Shown here: positions 46,751 through 57,029 of the stretch, piece by piece
How the letters are laid out: every line of letters begins with the position of its first letter
Numbering within the stretch: position 1 is the stretch's first letter
Source: Pseudovirgaria hyperparasitica
Lineage: Eukaryota; Ascomycota; Dothideomycetes; Acrospermales; Acrospermaceae
DNA: 64,000 nucleotides
Assembly (NCBI RefSeq): GCF_010093815.1
Contig: NW_022985549.1
Location: forward strand, 2,319,494-2,383,493
Direction: 5' to 3'
Notes under the pieces: generated by a model
Seen by the model: the letters and a program-made list of their open reading frames with translations, nothing else
What the model was told of the DNA's origin: nothing
Databases searched by the model: none
Translations under genes and position numbers: made by a program

Positions 46751-47177
46751 TTCTTTATTGATAACGAAAAGGTTTACGGCATTTCCGCACTTAAGTATGT
46801 GTCTGGAGCGCAAACATAATGAAGCCGTGCTACCTCAAACAAGGTCAAGTCTTGCATGGAACTGTGCGAGAAGTGCGAATTAATTGCAAGGACTGAAATC
46901 CTGAGATGGCCCTGTGGTGAACAGTGCCAGCATGGTTCAAAGCTCAGACTCATCGCTACTTCATTCCGTGGTCTGTGGGGTGCTTACGAGCTTTACGTAC
47001 AAATCCGTTCTCAATCCTGGCAGATTTTGAAACCCTGTAGTTGCCCGAGGGTACGTGCTCTAAGAATAGAGTCTTACAGACTGATAAAAACTATGTCCGG
47101 AGGTTGAGAAATTGCAAGTCTTTCCACAAAGCGCAAGGGGCCCAGCTATCTTTTCCTTGTTGCGGTCGCTCCTTAGG
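46751..47177. promoter_or_regulatory. divergent upstream region, glycosyltransferase and transporter
   Basis: A 427-bp gap between divergent start codons. No TATA box or clear dyad seen. The pairing of a Golgi-type glycosyltransferase with a sugar-phosphate/nucleotide-sugar type carrier may reflect co-regulation, which is inference. Confidence 0.35.
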
Positions 47178-48431
47178 ATGCACGATCAAGAGAACACCAC
47201 AGGCTCGAGAAGCACTGAAAATGTTAATTTTCCAGACGAAGAAGCGGATTTACGGGTCTTAGACAGCTCCAACACTCACATACCCGTATCAATTTGGTAT
47301 GTCAAGAGATCAGCGCTATAGGATCATGTCATCACTGATCCTTAATTAGTGCATGGATAGCCTTGAGTTCGCTCGTTATTGCCTTCAATAAGTGGATTCT
47401 AGAGCGCGCACCATATCGTGAGACCCTACAGAGCATATACTTCGATCGTAACTGACAGAAGATGAGCTATTCTACTTACAACATGGCATCTGATCACGGC
47501 CTCCCTACTCACGCAGATACTAGCGTTATGCTCTCTACTGAGGTTTTCCGACCACAGGATCACTCCGCACAAATACATCCAGGCAATTGTCCCAATCGGC
47601 GTTTTCTACAGCTTCAGCCTCGCGTGTGGCAACATAGCATATCTGCACCTTAGTGTCTCCTTCATCCAGATGCTCAAGGCTATGGCACCAGTCGCTGTTT
47701 TGCTAACAAGACTTGCCATAGGTCTTGCCCGACCAGATCTAGAGGTTCTGTTCATTGTTATGCTGGTCGCGGTTGGTACCACTGCGACAACCTCCAGTGA
47801 AGCGCTATTCAGTTGGGTTGGCTTCCTCTATCAAAGTGGTGCTGTGGTATTTGAAGCTGTACGGGTGGTGCTGGTCGAGAAGCTGATGGGTACCAGAGAA
47901 AAGATGGACCCATTAGTCGCACTATATTACTACGCACCAATATGTGCAATCATTAATACAGCATTATTCATAGTATTTGAGCTTCCGAGAGTCAATCTAC
48001 AAGAGATAGTGGCGGTGGGCGCAGGAGTCTTGCTGTACAATGCGGCAGCAGCATTCCTACTTAACGTTTCCTCCGTGATGGTGGTAAGTTCTCGAACTAT
48101 GACTTGGACCGGCATATCTGACACAAGATAGATTGGGAAGTCATCCTCCCTAGTCTTGTCCCTTTCGGGTATACTTAAGACTATAATAATAGTCGTTGGA
48201 TCAGTGCTATTCTATGGAGACACTGTGTCTGCTATCCAGGTTCTGGGCTACTCAGTAGCCCTGATAGGCTTAATCATGTATAACGTGGGATTCATGCAAG
48301 TTCTCGAGACCTCAAGAAACATACGGCAGGCAGCTTCTAGCAATCCGCTCGTCTTGATTGCGATTATAACGACCGGCATTAGTATAGGATGTATGATGGT
48401 GGTGTACTTCCAAGGAGTACTTCTCGCTTGA
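47178..48431 (+). CDS. triose-phosphate/nucleotide-sugar transporter family protein
   Basis: Four exons (47178-47296, 47350-47417, 47467-48083, 48132-48431) give 367 residues. About ten hydrophobic segments follow the TPT (drug/metabolite transporter superfamily) layout: AWIALSSLVIAFNKWILERA, PILLTTWHL, PIGVFYSFSLACGNIAYLHL, VSFIQMLKAMAPVAVLL, LVEKLMG, YYYAPICA and IGKSSSLVLSLSGILK. These are the conserved TPT signatures, including the Lys-Ala-Met motif. Such carriers exchange phosphorylated sugars or nucleotide sugars in the secretory pathway. The N-terminal 30 residues are polar and cytosolic. The third exon acceptor (gatgag) was chosen because it restores APYPILLTTW. Confidence 0.88.
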
Positions 48432-49598
48432 ATGTAATAGCAAGCGGTCAGCAGATAAGATGGCAACTTTTCAATACAAACACATATCGCCAGCTTGTTA
48501 TCTCCTATTAACACTCCGCCAAGTAATTCTTAGATCATGGAGTAGGACCAAGCAGTCACAAATACTCTCGTATTACTCAATCTACCCCGTGGAGAACTTA
48601 CTATTAGTCCTAAAAGAGACGTAAGAGTACCGTGATGCTATATTGTCAAGGAGATTAGTATAGAATGTCAAATGGTAGGAGCAAAGGCAGCTTATCTACC
48701 TACTCTTGTCTCAGTAATGCTAGGAGTATTGAGTGGTCTCTACAATACTTACTATAGTCACATATAGGGTAAGCTTTCTTTGGAGCTCTAATCTCTTACC
48801 TCTATAAGTGGACATTAGATACGGAGACTCTGTATGTCATGCTCTCCGCTACTCCCCTAAGCCCAGATGGATAGTCACCACATGTGCATGTCAGATCAAT
48901 ATCACGAATCTAAGGAGTCTTCGAGTGGCTATCAATCTAATGGTAGGAGTGGGCAGAGGATCGATTCCATAGTACAAAGACTGGCCATCTTTCATGTTTT
49001 AACTTAGTTTTATCTCCTTATGGTTCACTTAGAGTTACACAAATTCGTTGCATATGCCACCTGTTGCCTATGCCGGACATCTACATCTTCTGAATATTCT
49101 CTATGGCATTCTTCTAACATTAAATATCTAGATTTGTGAATGCGACTTTGTAATAGATGAAACATGATCAAAAAAAATACTCTATAGGAATCTAAAAGTA
49201 AGAGTACTCTAAAATACTAACAGCATAATTATATCCAAGAAGGAAATTCATTTACTAGTTAAAGAGGTGATATCTAGGTTGTGAATGATACATAGAATAC
49301 TAGCAGTAGATACCTTAGTAAATCAATTCGCGTTTCTAATGGATATTCCAAACATGATATGCAATAGATCATATAGATATCGATACATATCAAGTCTAAT
49401 CATTATATGCCCCGTGACAGATATACTTATCAAGAAGATAGCTATAATGCGAAAAATAGTATAAACCTTGAGGATGACTCTATCTATCCTTAACTTAGAT
49501 AATTGCTGTTTACATACCAGTCTTAATAACAGGCTTTGTCATTCATTCCATTTTAGATGATTGAGGACGCTACACATACATGTAGCGACGTAGCATTC
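48432..49598. other. AT-rich, RIP-like block
   Basis: About 1.1 kb of strongly AT-rich sequence with many TA and few CG dinucleotides and no open frame. This is what repeat-induced point mutation or an old decayed transposon would leave. No terminal repeats could be seen. It forms the left border of the second APH-like and UstYa region. Confidence 0.55.
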
Positions 49599-51054
49599 CT
49601 AGAATCCTAGATAATCAAGCAACCTCTTCAGTTGCTCCTCATTCTCGCGCCTGCATTTCTTGATCACTTCTTCTGACTGTCGTTGCAAGATGTCAGGATT
49701 ACTGAGACGCCATGGCACGATAGTACGTAGTATAGTGTCAACATCTGCCACCTTTTCGATTCCCTTGATCGTCTTAGGCCTCCTGACGTCCAGCTTCTCT
49801 AGCTCCTCATCTAAGACTCTCGCAGCTTCCCAGTCTACTCCATTCTCAGTAGATTGTGGGAGAGGTGAGGGAAACCCGTGCAGCCTAGCTTCGGTCAGTG
49901 CCGCTTGCTCACCTCCTTCTTCACCACACCAGCCTCGAAATTGGCCGCCGGCACCAAGAAAAGACCGTAGGTACTCGTAAGAAGGGTGCAAGATACTAGA
50001 GAAGTCGTAATCAATCAATCCAGTAATACGAAGGGTCGAAGGGTCGATGAGAAGGTTACTGGGGTCTGTTGGAAAAAAGACTGTTAGTCTGGTAGCATGT
50101 ACGCGAAGTGAAAGAAGGACAAGGAGACAAGGCTTGGAAAGGGGTACTTACTGAAGTCGGCATGTACAATTGACTTGTCCTGCTTTGTCTCCAGTGATTC
50201 GAATTGAGCTGAGAGTCCACGCTCAACAAATGCATCCAACCTGTCTCTGATACCTTCACCGCGCCATCCTTGAACGTGAGGATTTTCGTCCACTTCCCGG
50301 AATTCCTCTTCTATTCGACCCCTAAAAGAAGCCTCATACGATGGCCATGGTCCTTTGCCAACAGTAGGCATGACCGCGCTTACGATTTTGCCATCCTTGT
50401 CAAAGGTCACACCTCCAAATGCGGTAATAGTTTCGGGAAGTTGGTAGTCCTGCAAGCCTTTGAGCAGTCTAGCCATCTGTGCAAACACTTCCCTCTTCTG
50501 CGGAAGTTCCATTGATGGGAATAATTCATCCAGAGAGGTACCAGGCATCAGTTCCTGGATGGTCCAACCAAAGGAAGACTTGGCTGCCGCACTGCCCCAG
50601 GCATATATAGACGGAACCACATGTGGCTGGAAGTCCCTCAGCGCTGAGGCGGCGAGACTGATGATGGCCACTTCGTTCTCAATCCTGGTCTCATGATGCA
50701 TTCCTTCAGCATTGGGATTTGCAAGGCGCACTATGAGATTCTTGGTGCCGTCGGGAATTGATACACAGCCAGGACGGTGAGATACGCCATACTTCCTTCC
50801 CTGGTCTGAGCTGGTCGGTTCACAGAGTGTAATACGATAGACAAAATTATTGTATCTAAACGGAAACTCGGGGTCGTATAGGATGGGAGTGATTTCAGCA
50901 TCTGACTATGATGCGGTGAAAAGTTAGCATCAGGCACCACCCTTGAGCATGCCGATGGAATTAGGCTTACGTTGACGCCTAATTCCTCACGCAGCAGACT
51001 TTGAACGAAGTCGATTCGGGCTTGGTAGCCCATATGATTGTGATTAGTGGACAT
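49599..51054 (-). CDS. APH-fold phosphotransferase-like protein
   Basis: Three exons (51054-50971, 50905-50152, 50065-49599) give 434 residues. The catalytic loop is formed across the second intron as HADFNPSNLL (H-x-D-x4-N), followed by LIDYDFSSILHP as metal-binding segment. ELMPGTSLDELF and FRYNNFVYRITL mark the N-lobe, and LIVRLANP carries the basic residue that contacts ATP. The family phosphorylates small molecules or is catalytically silent; the active residues are present here. It is about 350 bp from the putative RiPP precursor gene and on the same strand, so it could belong to that group, but APH-like genes are abundant in moulds. Confidence 0.87.
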
Positions 51055-51407
51055 GATGATAGACTCTAGAAGTGACTCAATAATTTTCTTTCGTAAGCTC
51101 TAAACGTCAGTAATTTTGAACGGTAGTGATGGAATGTACCAGTGGACAACAAAAAGGTTTGTGGGGTTTATATACTTGCACGTAGTGCAGATCTCACAGG
51201 GATCGAAACGCCAGGCACCACCTTCACTTCAGGTAAGGTACACACTTGGCAACATCACGTGATGTGGGATGAAGAGCACAGACTTGCTTGGCGCAGCTGT
51301 GCCTCAATTCAATTGCGATGGGCTTATTTCTTGATTATGCTACGGCTAGCGGTCTAGCTTGCGATTCATCCCACCGTCTCCGCTACCAAGAAAGGTAGCA
51401 ATGTTTC
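51055..51407. other. intergenic region
   Basis: The 3' flank of the repeat-bearing secreted protein and 5' flank of the APH-like gene. No further gene is seen. Confidence 0.4.
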
Positions 51408-51987
51408 CTAAGCATTGCCGACTTTGAAAAAACGTTTGACATCGCGAAGTCTTGAATGAAGCCAGGATCCTGAATCGTGCATGTTCATCAAATGAGCGTG
51501 GTAGCCCACCTCAAGATCGTTGACATCGAGAGATTCTGGTCCATTTGGTAGCTTCAAGTCCATCAGTACCTCTGTCAACCAGATTGAGTCGTATGCATAC
51601 CCAGTGATCACTACCGGTCAGGTCTTTATCGCCATTCGAAGCCAATGGTACAGCAACAGCAAGATCTTGCCCATCGCGAGGACTGTTGTAAGCAGACACC
51701 CACTGGGATCTCGTGGCCGTACTATCGACAGTAAAGCCAGCCTCAGATTTTTGTGCATCACGAGGGATCTTGTAAGCAGACACCCACTGAGATCTCGTGG
51801 CCGTACTGTCGACGGTCGTAGGGTTTACATCTGGATCATGAATAGACCGTTCCTTGATGGCCTGTGCTACGTTAGTTCCATATCATATCATAGAGCGTTA
51901 GAAACTCCCGGCTATGTTGACCGAAGGCGCTATCGCCATGCATGCCGCGGTAGCAGCCAGAGTAGAGGAGAAAAACACTGTCTTCAT
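51408..51987 (-). CDS. small secreted protein with two tandem 28-residue repeats; candidate RiPP precursor
   Basis: Three exons (51987-51922, 51861-51615, 51571-51408; introns 60 and 43 nt) give 158 residues. MKTVFFSSTLAATAACMAIA is a signal peptide. Residues 38-65 and 66-93 are two direct repeats sharing TVDSTATRSQWVSAY and PRD, with differing ends. Each repeat carries Trp and Tyr (SQWVSAY) between basic sites (TR before, PR after). A dibasic Kex2-like KR lies near the C-terminus (VKRFFKVGNA). It is divergent from one UstYa-like gene and near another. Fungal dikaritin precursors have a signal peptide, repeated cores and Kex2 sites; here the sites between the repeats are single basic rather than KR, so the match is partial. 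An ordinary small secreted (effector-type) protein is the alternative. If intron 2 is not spliced, the C-terminus changes. Confidence 0.7.
51649..51816 (-). repeat. two tandem 84-bp direct repeats inside coding sequence
   Basis: Copies at 51733-51816 and 51649-51732. The first 45 nt of each (TVDSTATRSQWVSAY) differ at only two or three positions, all synonymous by my reading; the 3' parts are less alike. The period (84 bp) is a multiple of three, so the frame is kept. Confidence 0.85.
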
Positions 51988-52501
51988 TTCGAAAGGAACT
52001 TTCAGTTGGTCGTTTTGCGCGTTGGGTAGAAGTATTCTATTCTTATATCTACTCTAATCACGCTAATCATAATTACAGACATCGGTTAAATCTCTCAAGG
52101 CTCATCGTATAAGTCAGGGGATCCCGGGAAGCAGAATAGGGAAGGGATTGGATGCTTGCTAGATTTCTCTTGCCAGCCTACAGAATATTCAACATATTTG
52201 TTCGTCTACGGCATAGGCTTATCTTGCCTGACTGTTGCACTAAACCGGGATCGTGCATGTGCAGGAGGACAGCATCACAATGCGGGACTAAGTTGTAGAG
52301 GATCACTAGTGCGACTGAATGTTGCATAGATGTGCAGGGGACAACCACAGCGCCAAAACACTCTGCTGTGCCTCAACCCAGCATTCTAGCATTCCCGAAG
52401 CACTGCCATACTGCTGTCCCAGATATCCATTATTCAGCACATTTCGGAACATCTTTAAGTCAAGCCTCGAACATAGATTGTAATCATCATTCTCTTTCAC
52501 A
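51988..52501. promoter_or_regulatory. divergent promoter between secreted repeat protein and UstYa-like gene
   Basis: A 514-bp gap between divergent starts, as expected if the two genes are co-expressed. An AT-rich stretch (TTCTTATATCTACTC) lies about 50 bp upstream of the minus-strand start. A CT-rich stretch (CATTCTCTTTCACA) immediately precedes the plus-strand ATG. Confidence 0.45.
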
Positions 52502-53552
52502 ATGTTTCGACGCCAAGCAGCTGGGTCGAGAGGCCATGATGGACTTGAGTATGTTCGTCTTGAAAATCTCGACTCCAGTAGTATAACCACTACTGGGATA
52601 CATAGGGCACCAGATGCAGAAGAGCAGCCCATTGTTGGACAATACGAACCTATGCGCAGACCAAGAATAATTGTACTAAAGCGCATCGTCTTTGTTCTCT
52701 CCTTGGTCTTAAACTTCGTGAGCGCCTGGAAATGGTTGTTTCCAGGATCCTTATATGATCGAATTCTTACATACTGTGAGGCCAGATCACTCCGAAATGA
52801 GTCCGCGTGCAGAGTACTAACCAGAACGAGAAGCTCCTGCTCTGCCTGTTATTGAGAATGAGAGAGTTGTTTTCTCAAGTGCGTTTGGCATTGAACGATC
52901 ACCATTCCAAGGAGAGCCTTCAGAAGCGAACAATGAATTGTGGACCGGTCTCTACGACTGTAAGAAGTCCATGATTTTGCTCGGTTACCAATGCTAATTG
53001 TTTTGAGTTGGCATTACAAGAATCAGCGCAGAGGAAGCTAGGCCTATGGACAACAAGACTCTCCCCTTGCCCGATAACAAGGGCGGCTACGTAGTTCAAT
53101 TATCAGTGTTCCATCAGCTTCATTGTTTGGTGAGTCTGAACTGCGTGAAATGAATATGAAAATCCGTGCTGATCGAATTGTCTGACAGAACATGATCAGA
53201 AAGGGTATATATAACGGTGTCGATATGTCGAATGTGGATGAATTGATGGGTATCGAGCATATTGATCATTGTATTGATATGCTCCGTCAAAGCATAATGG
53301 TATGTCAGTGCAACGCATGTGACTCATTCTGACGAGCTTCGATAGTGCCATAGTGACATAACTCCTACTACGTTTGCACGGCAATCGCTCAAGGACAGCA
53401 TGAAAGTCGTGGCAGAAGTTGTCCATACTTGTAGGAAGTTCTCTAATATTCAACAGTGGGCCTGGAATAGACGGATCAAAAGCGCCATTGATAAGGAGAC
53501 GGTTGTTACTAATGATCCCTTGGGATGGGGAACGTACACATATTCACCATAG
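52502..53552 (+). CDS. UstYa/DUF3328 family oxidase-like protein, copy 1
   Basis: Five exons (52502-52775, 52834-52959, 53008-53129, 53189-53299, 53346-53552) give 279 residues. A cytosolic head is followed by one membrane anchor (IVFVLSLVLNFVSAW, about 62-76). Next come the family marks YSPAL, SPFQGEPS, YDFGITRISAEEA and two HxxHC motifs: FHQLHC (His169-Cys173) and HIDHC (His198-Cys202). It ends with MCHSDIT, HTCRKF and the Trp-rich IQQWAW. UstYa-type proteins catalyse oxidative steps, including macrocyclisation of Tyr residues, in ustiloxin, asperipin and related RiPP pathways, and also act in some non-RiPP pathways. Acceptors were chosen to restore YSPAL and YDFGI, both strongly conserved. 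Confidence 0.87.
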
Positions 53553-53774
53553 GCTTATTCAGTTGTGCATAGATATTGCGAATCTGGCAGAAGGGTTGAT
53601 AGAGTAGTCATACAGTATCTAGTTTCCAGACCACTCCCTCTACAGGGCTGGTAGAGATCTAATTGATTGGGACGATACCACAATGTGGGGACAGTGCGGC
53701 TGTACCGAATTGTCGGTTTTACGAAAAAGGCCAATATGTATTGGTAGGAGATCAAACGAAGCGTCCGAATAGAC

Positions 53775-54666
53775 TCAATTGACATCATTTTCTGCATAAA
53801 TTCCTAGCTCAGAGTCATGCTTGTTGACCCATTCTGTAATCGCAGCGAAGTCTCGACACATGTGGGTTGTAGAGAAACGGGGAACAGGTTTCAGTTTACC
53901 AACGTCAGTGTAAAAGACGAGACCTATATCTCCGTTGCACATTAGGACCTGACGAAGGAGATCTATACAGTGATCTGTTTACCCTTAGATAATATACATT
54001 CCTGAACAGTACTAGAACTTACCAACGTGCTCCCAAACCATATCCGGGGGATCCTGGAATGTGTCGACATGTTGATAGTTCTGCCGCCAGATGAATTTAC
54101 GAGTTATATCTAGACAATGCAGCTGGTGATAAACTTCGACTGTAGCATAATAATGACCGTTGACGCCTTTTGAAGGCTTTGAAGTTGGATCAAACGACTG
54201 CAACGTCTCATTGTTAACTAGAAGCATAGGCTCTGCTGAGAGTCAGAATGAAAGTATGTATACTGGTGTGGCCGTAGAGAATTCGAAGACAATACATACG
54301 ATCGACCAACCTCTTCCACGCGTCGTCAAGTTGTGGTCTAGGAGGACCCTTGTAAACTGATGGTGCTCCCAAATCAGCGTCAAACCTCTTAGGACTGTAT
54401 TGTGCTAAGTCAATCAGAGGGTCTCCATTGCGTTAGTACCAGAAGCGGAGTTATAAAAAAGGATTTACATTACAATGACTCTTCAAGACTCGTTGTTGTC
54501 GGCTATCTGTTGGAAGCAAAGTCGTCTTGTTACATGAATTTAGTCGTTGGAAACTCCAGATATTGAGGATAACGGTGAAAAAGAAAACAACAATGTTCAG
54601 ACTGGTCAAGATTCGGGCCCAGCAGGCTCGAAATGAAGTCGTCTCGTGATTGTAAAAGACCTCCAT
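53775..54666 (-). CDS. UstYa/DUF3328 family oxidase-like protein, copy 2
   Basis: Four exons (54666-54474, 54404-54300, 54232-54023, 53974-53775) give 235 residues. An N-terminal membrane anchor (ILTSLNIVVFFFTVILNIW) is followed by QYSPKRF and LDDAWKRL. The two HxxHC motifs are YHQLHC (His135-Cys139) and HVDHC (His168-Cys172, made across a splice). It ends with LMCNGD and THMCRDFAAITEW. The chosen ATG at 54666 is the first; an in-frame GTG precedes it by five codons. It is convergent with copy 1 and separated by 222 bp. The copies differ a great deal, so they probably are not a recent duplication. In known pathways paired UstYa-type enzymes often act on one precursor. Confidence 0.85.
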
Positions 54667-55784
54667 CGCGAGAAGCTTCACAGTCAGTAGACACCTTCAA
54701 TAAGGGAGCCAGAGGCTCCAGAAACCGATTATCATGCTCTTCCTTTTCGCTTCACCCTGTCATACGAAGGCTCTAGTGCAATTACTGGGCAGTCGCGGCA
54801 TTTCATAGCCAACGTCATCTTGCTGGCTCCAGAAAATCCCTCACCATGTAATCTCAAAACGTATAACCACTGAGGTGGCCTGGCTTGACCTGTTTAAAAG
54901 GAGGATGCATGTAAGGAACTTACCCATGATAGTGCATGCATACCGTGTGTTTGGGTTTCGCCTAGCCCCAACTTGGGTGCCGGGGATGAGCTGTGTGGCT
55001 GGCTGTGGGCGGGCTGTTGCTTCACAGATGCCGATAGTTCACCGCAAATGGATTGACATTCGAAGAAAGTGAGGACATTCGGCATATCCGAAGATAAAGG
55101 ATTTTGACACCCCAGTACTTTATCCATCCAGCAGAACATACTTATGTCTGCGTTTCGGGATATTAGATAGGCCTGGTCTGTGCGATATTCGGAGAGAAGT
55201 CCTTACCTTAGTGTAGCTTTTAGCTCATCCATAGAAGCACCCTCATGAGTCATTTCTCGGGAGCTTATTATATAGAGAGTAGAGATAGTAGCTTACGATT
55301 TATATTTTTGCTTTCATATCGAACATACTCCCTAATAAATAAGATAGCTAGTTGCTATTAAGTTTTTCTTCTCGATATCTCTATCTATTTTGCCTGACAT
55401 CTATAATACTATCTAGCGTTCTATACTTCTATTCTATTATTATAGTTCGTCAAGGTATAGTGTGCATTACGGGGACTATTTATTATGAAAATGTTATTAT
55501 TATACTAAGCCGCTATCTCTAATTCTATATAAGCTCCCGAGACTACAATTTCATGTGGAAAATGCGGGGGCGTCATATTATACTCTTTGAGGAAGCTCCA
55601 TATAGAGTTCCATGGTCACGTGTACACAGTATAAACATGAAATCGTAGTAGCACGATGTGTTATGGATCCAAGGTTACAATGTGTCTCTGAACCTTCACA
55701 CCCAATCAATGCATAGCCGCCTGCAACGCACGCACTTGCTTTGGGCTTAAAATAGGCAGCAATCACTACTTGAGTGACAGCACT
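54667..55784. other. intergenic region with AT-rich block
   Basis: The first 500 bp hold the promoter of UstYa copy 2. The part 55200-55560 is strongly AT-rich and looks RIP-like, with no open frame. Small frames (54875-55139) are motif-free. Confidence 0.45.
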
Positions 55785-56142
55785 ATGTTTCAAAAAAGGA
55801 CTTTGCTTGTTCTATTACCAATTCTGATACGAACTACGAGTCAACGTCACTTTCATATTATATTAATTTGTAGATAGCGTACCTAGTGGCAAAGGCGGAG
55901 AATCGCCCCAAGGCAAGAGTACGTTTCTAGTAGACCGCACACAGTATCCCTCAAAGACAGACCAGCGCTCCCTGCTCTTCACGTTGATCGAACAAAAGCA
56001 CCTCCAGCCATTCCAGGAAAGTTATTTCATCATTCGAGCTCGCGACGATGAGTCGGAGAGACCAGCTACGTCTAAGTATGAAGAACTTGGTCTCTTTGTT
56101 GTCCCTGGTCTGGTGAGAGGTGTCCCTCCAGGAGTTCTCTAG
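55785..56142 (+). CDS. candidate small gene, possible secreted protein
   Basis: An ATG at 55785 opens a hydrophobic head (MFQKRTLLVLLPILI), and after a probable intron ending at a tttgtag acceptor (near 55877) a strong frame follows. It contains PQGKSTFLVDRTQYPSKTDQ and FTLIEQKHLQPFQESYFIIR, and stops at 56140-56142. The donor is not certain and an intron here would be only about 28-34 nt. A gtatga donor at about 56078 could instead lead to an alternative C-terminal exon past 56142. I do not recognise the family. It lies about 1.1 kb from UstYa copy 2 and beyond the AT-rich block, so it may or may not belong to the group. Confidence 0.35.
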
Positions 56143-56509
56143 AGTGGAGATCCAAAGACTGAAGGACAGAGCGGTGGCTCAGACTCTGTCACAGGTGGGG
56201 GAGATGCGGCAGTGATAGCTGACGTCACATCCTAAATTAGACTGTGTTATTCCAAATGAGCAGGTTAGTTCGTGCTGATCAGAAAGCCAGCACGTTACGA
56301 CAATGTACTTTTCACGAGCGTCGTCTCAGTGTGCCGGCGATGCGTCACTTTGAAGGAACCTTAGATAGGCCCGGTTGGTGCTTCAAACCCTGTCAGAAGC
56401 ACGCAGTCATTCTCCAACAATGTCTCGTAGATGACACGGGCAACAGTGAAGTGGTTCAGTTGCGGTGACTCGAACTCTTGCTGCCCAAATAGCCATGCTT
56501 CTGACGTCT
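56143..56509. other. intergenic region
   Basis: The 3' flanks of two convergent genes. A frame open at 56143-56240 (SGDPKTEG...) may be an alternative 3' exon of the preceding gene. Otherwise nothing. Confidence 0.35.
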
Positions 56510-57029
56510 TCATAAACCACCTTGGAACCCGAATGAAGATAGTATGAGGACCAAAGTGCAGACAAGTGCCCAAGCGAACGGAATCCAGGTTGACACTCTA
56601 TAGTAACCCGCTTGATATACGGTTCCAATTCTGTCATGGGTGAGTATCACATATCTTGTATCATGAAAGCACATACAAGCCTCCCGTAACGCTGCCTGCA
56701 ATTAATGCCTCCACTCCACCGATCACAGCATATATTATTGGCACCGTCCATATCACCTTATAATTCCGTTTTTGGATCGCAATCGCCCAGAAGCAGACAG
56801 CGGCGTGTACAGCAGCGTAGAAGATGAGTGTCCAGAGAAGCGTGAACCTCCAGACGTCTCCAATATTGTATAAGAAATTTGCCTGGGGGCCGGCCACAGG
56901 AATTGGCCAGTACAGAGATGGAAATGATGGAGTTGTGTAGCCTAGGGGTGCGGTGCGGATGTTTCGCTGCAAGAAACTGCAGCTCGTCAGTGACTTGGAC
57001 AGGATCGTAAAATCAGTCGCATACCTCAT
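56510..57029 (-). CDS. TMEM170-like integral membrane protein
   Basis: The frame from ATG 57029 leads into APLGYTTPSFPSLYWP, then three or four membrane segments: GDVWRFTLLWTLIFYAA, IWTVPIIYAVIGGVEALIAG and, after an intron with a gtatgt donor (near 56681), STWIPFAWALVCTLVLILS, ending SSFGFQGGL. This layout (DIWRFT, GxEAxxAGS, STWIPF) matches the small eukaryotic TMEM170 family, which helps shape the ER and nuclear envelope. The N-terminus is uncertain: an alternative model has an intron (gtatgc to cttgcag) just after position 57027, starting further upstream. Confidence 0.75.
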
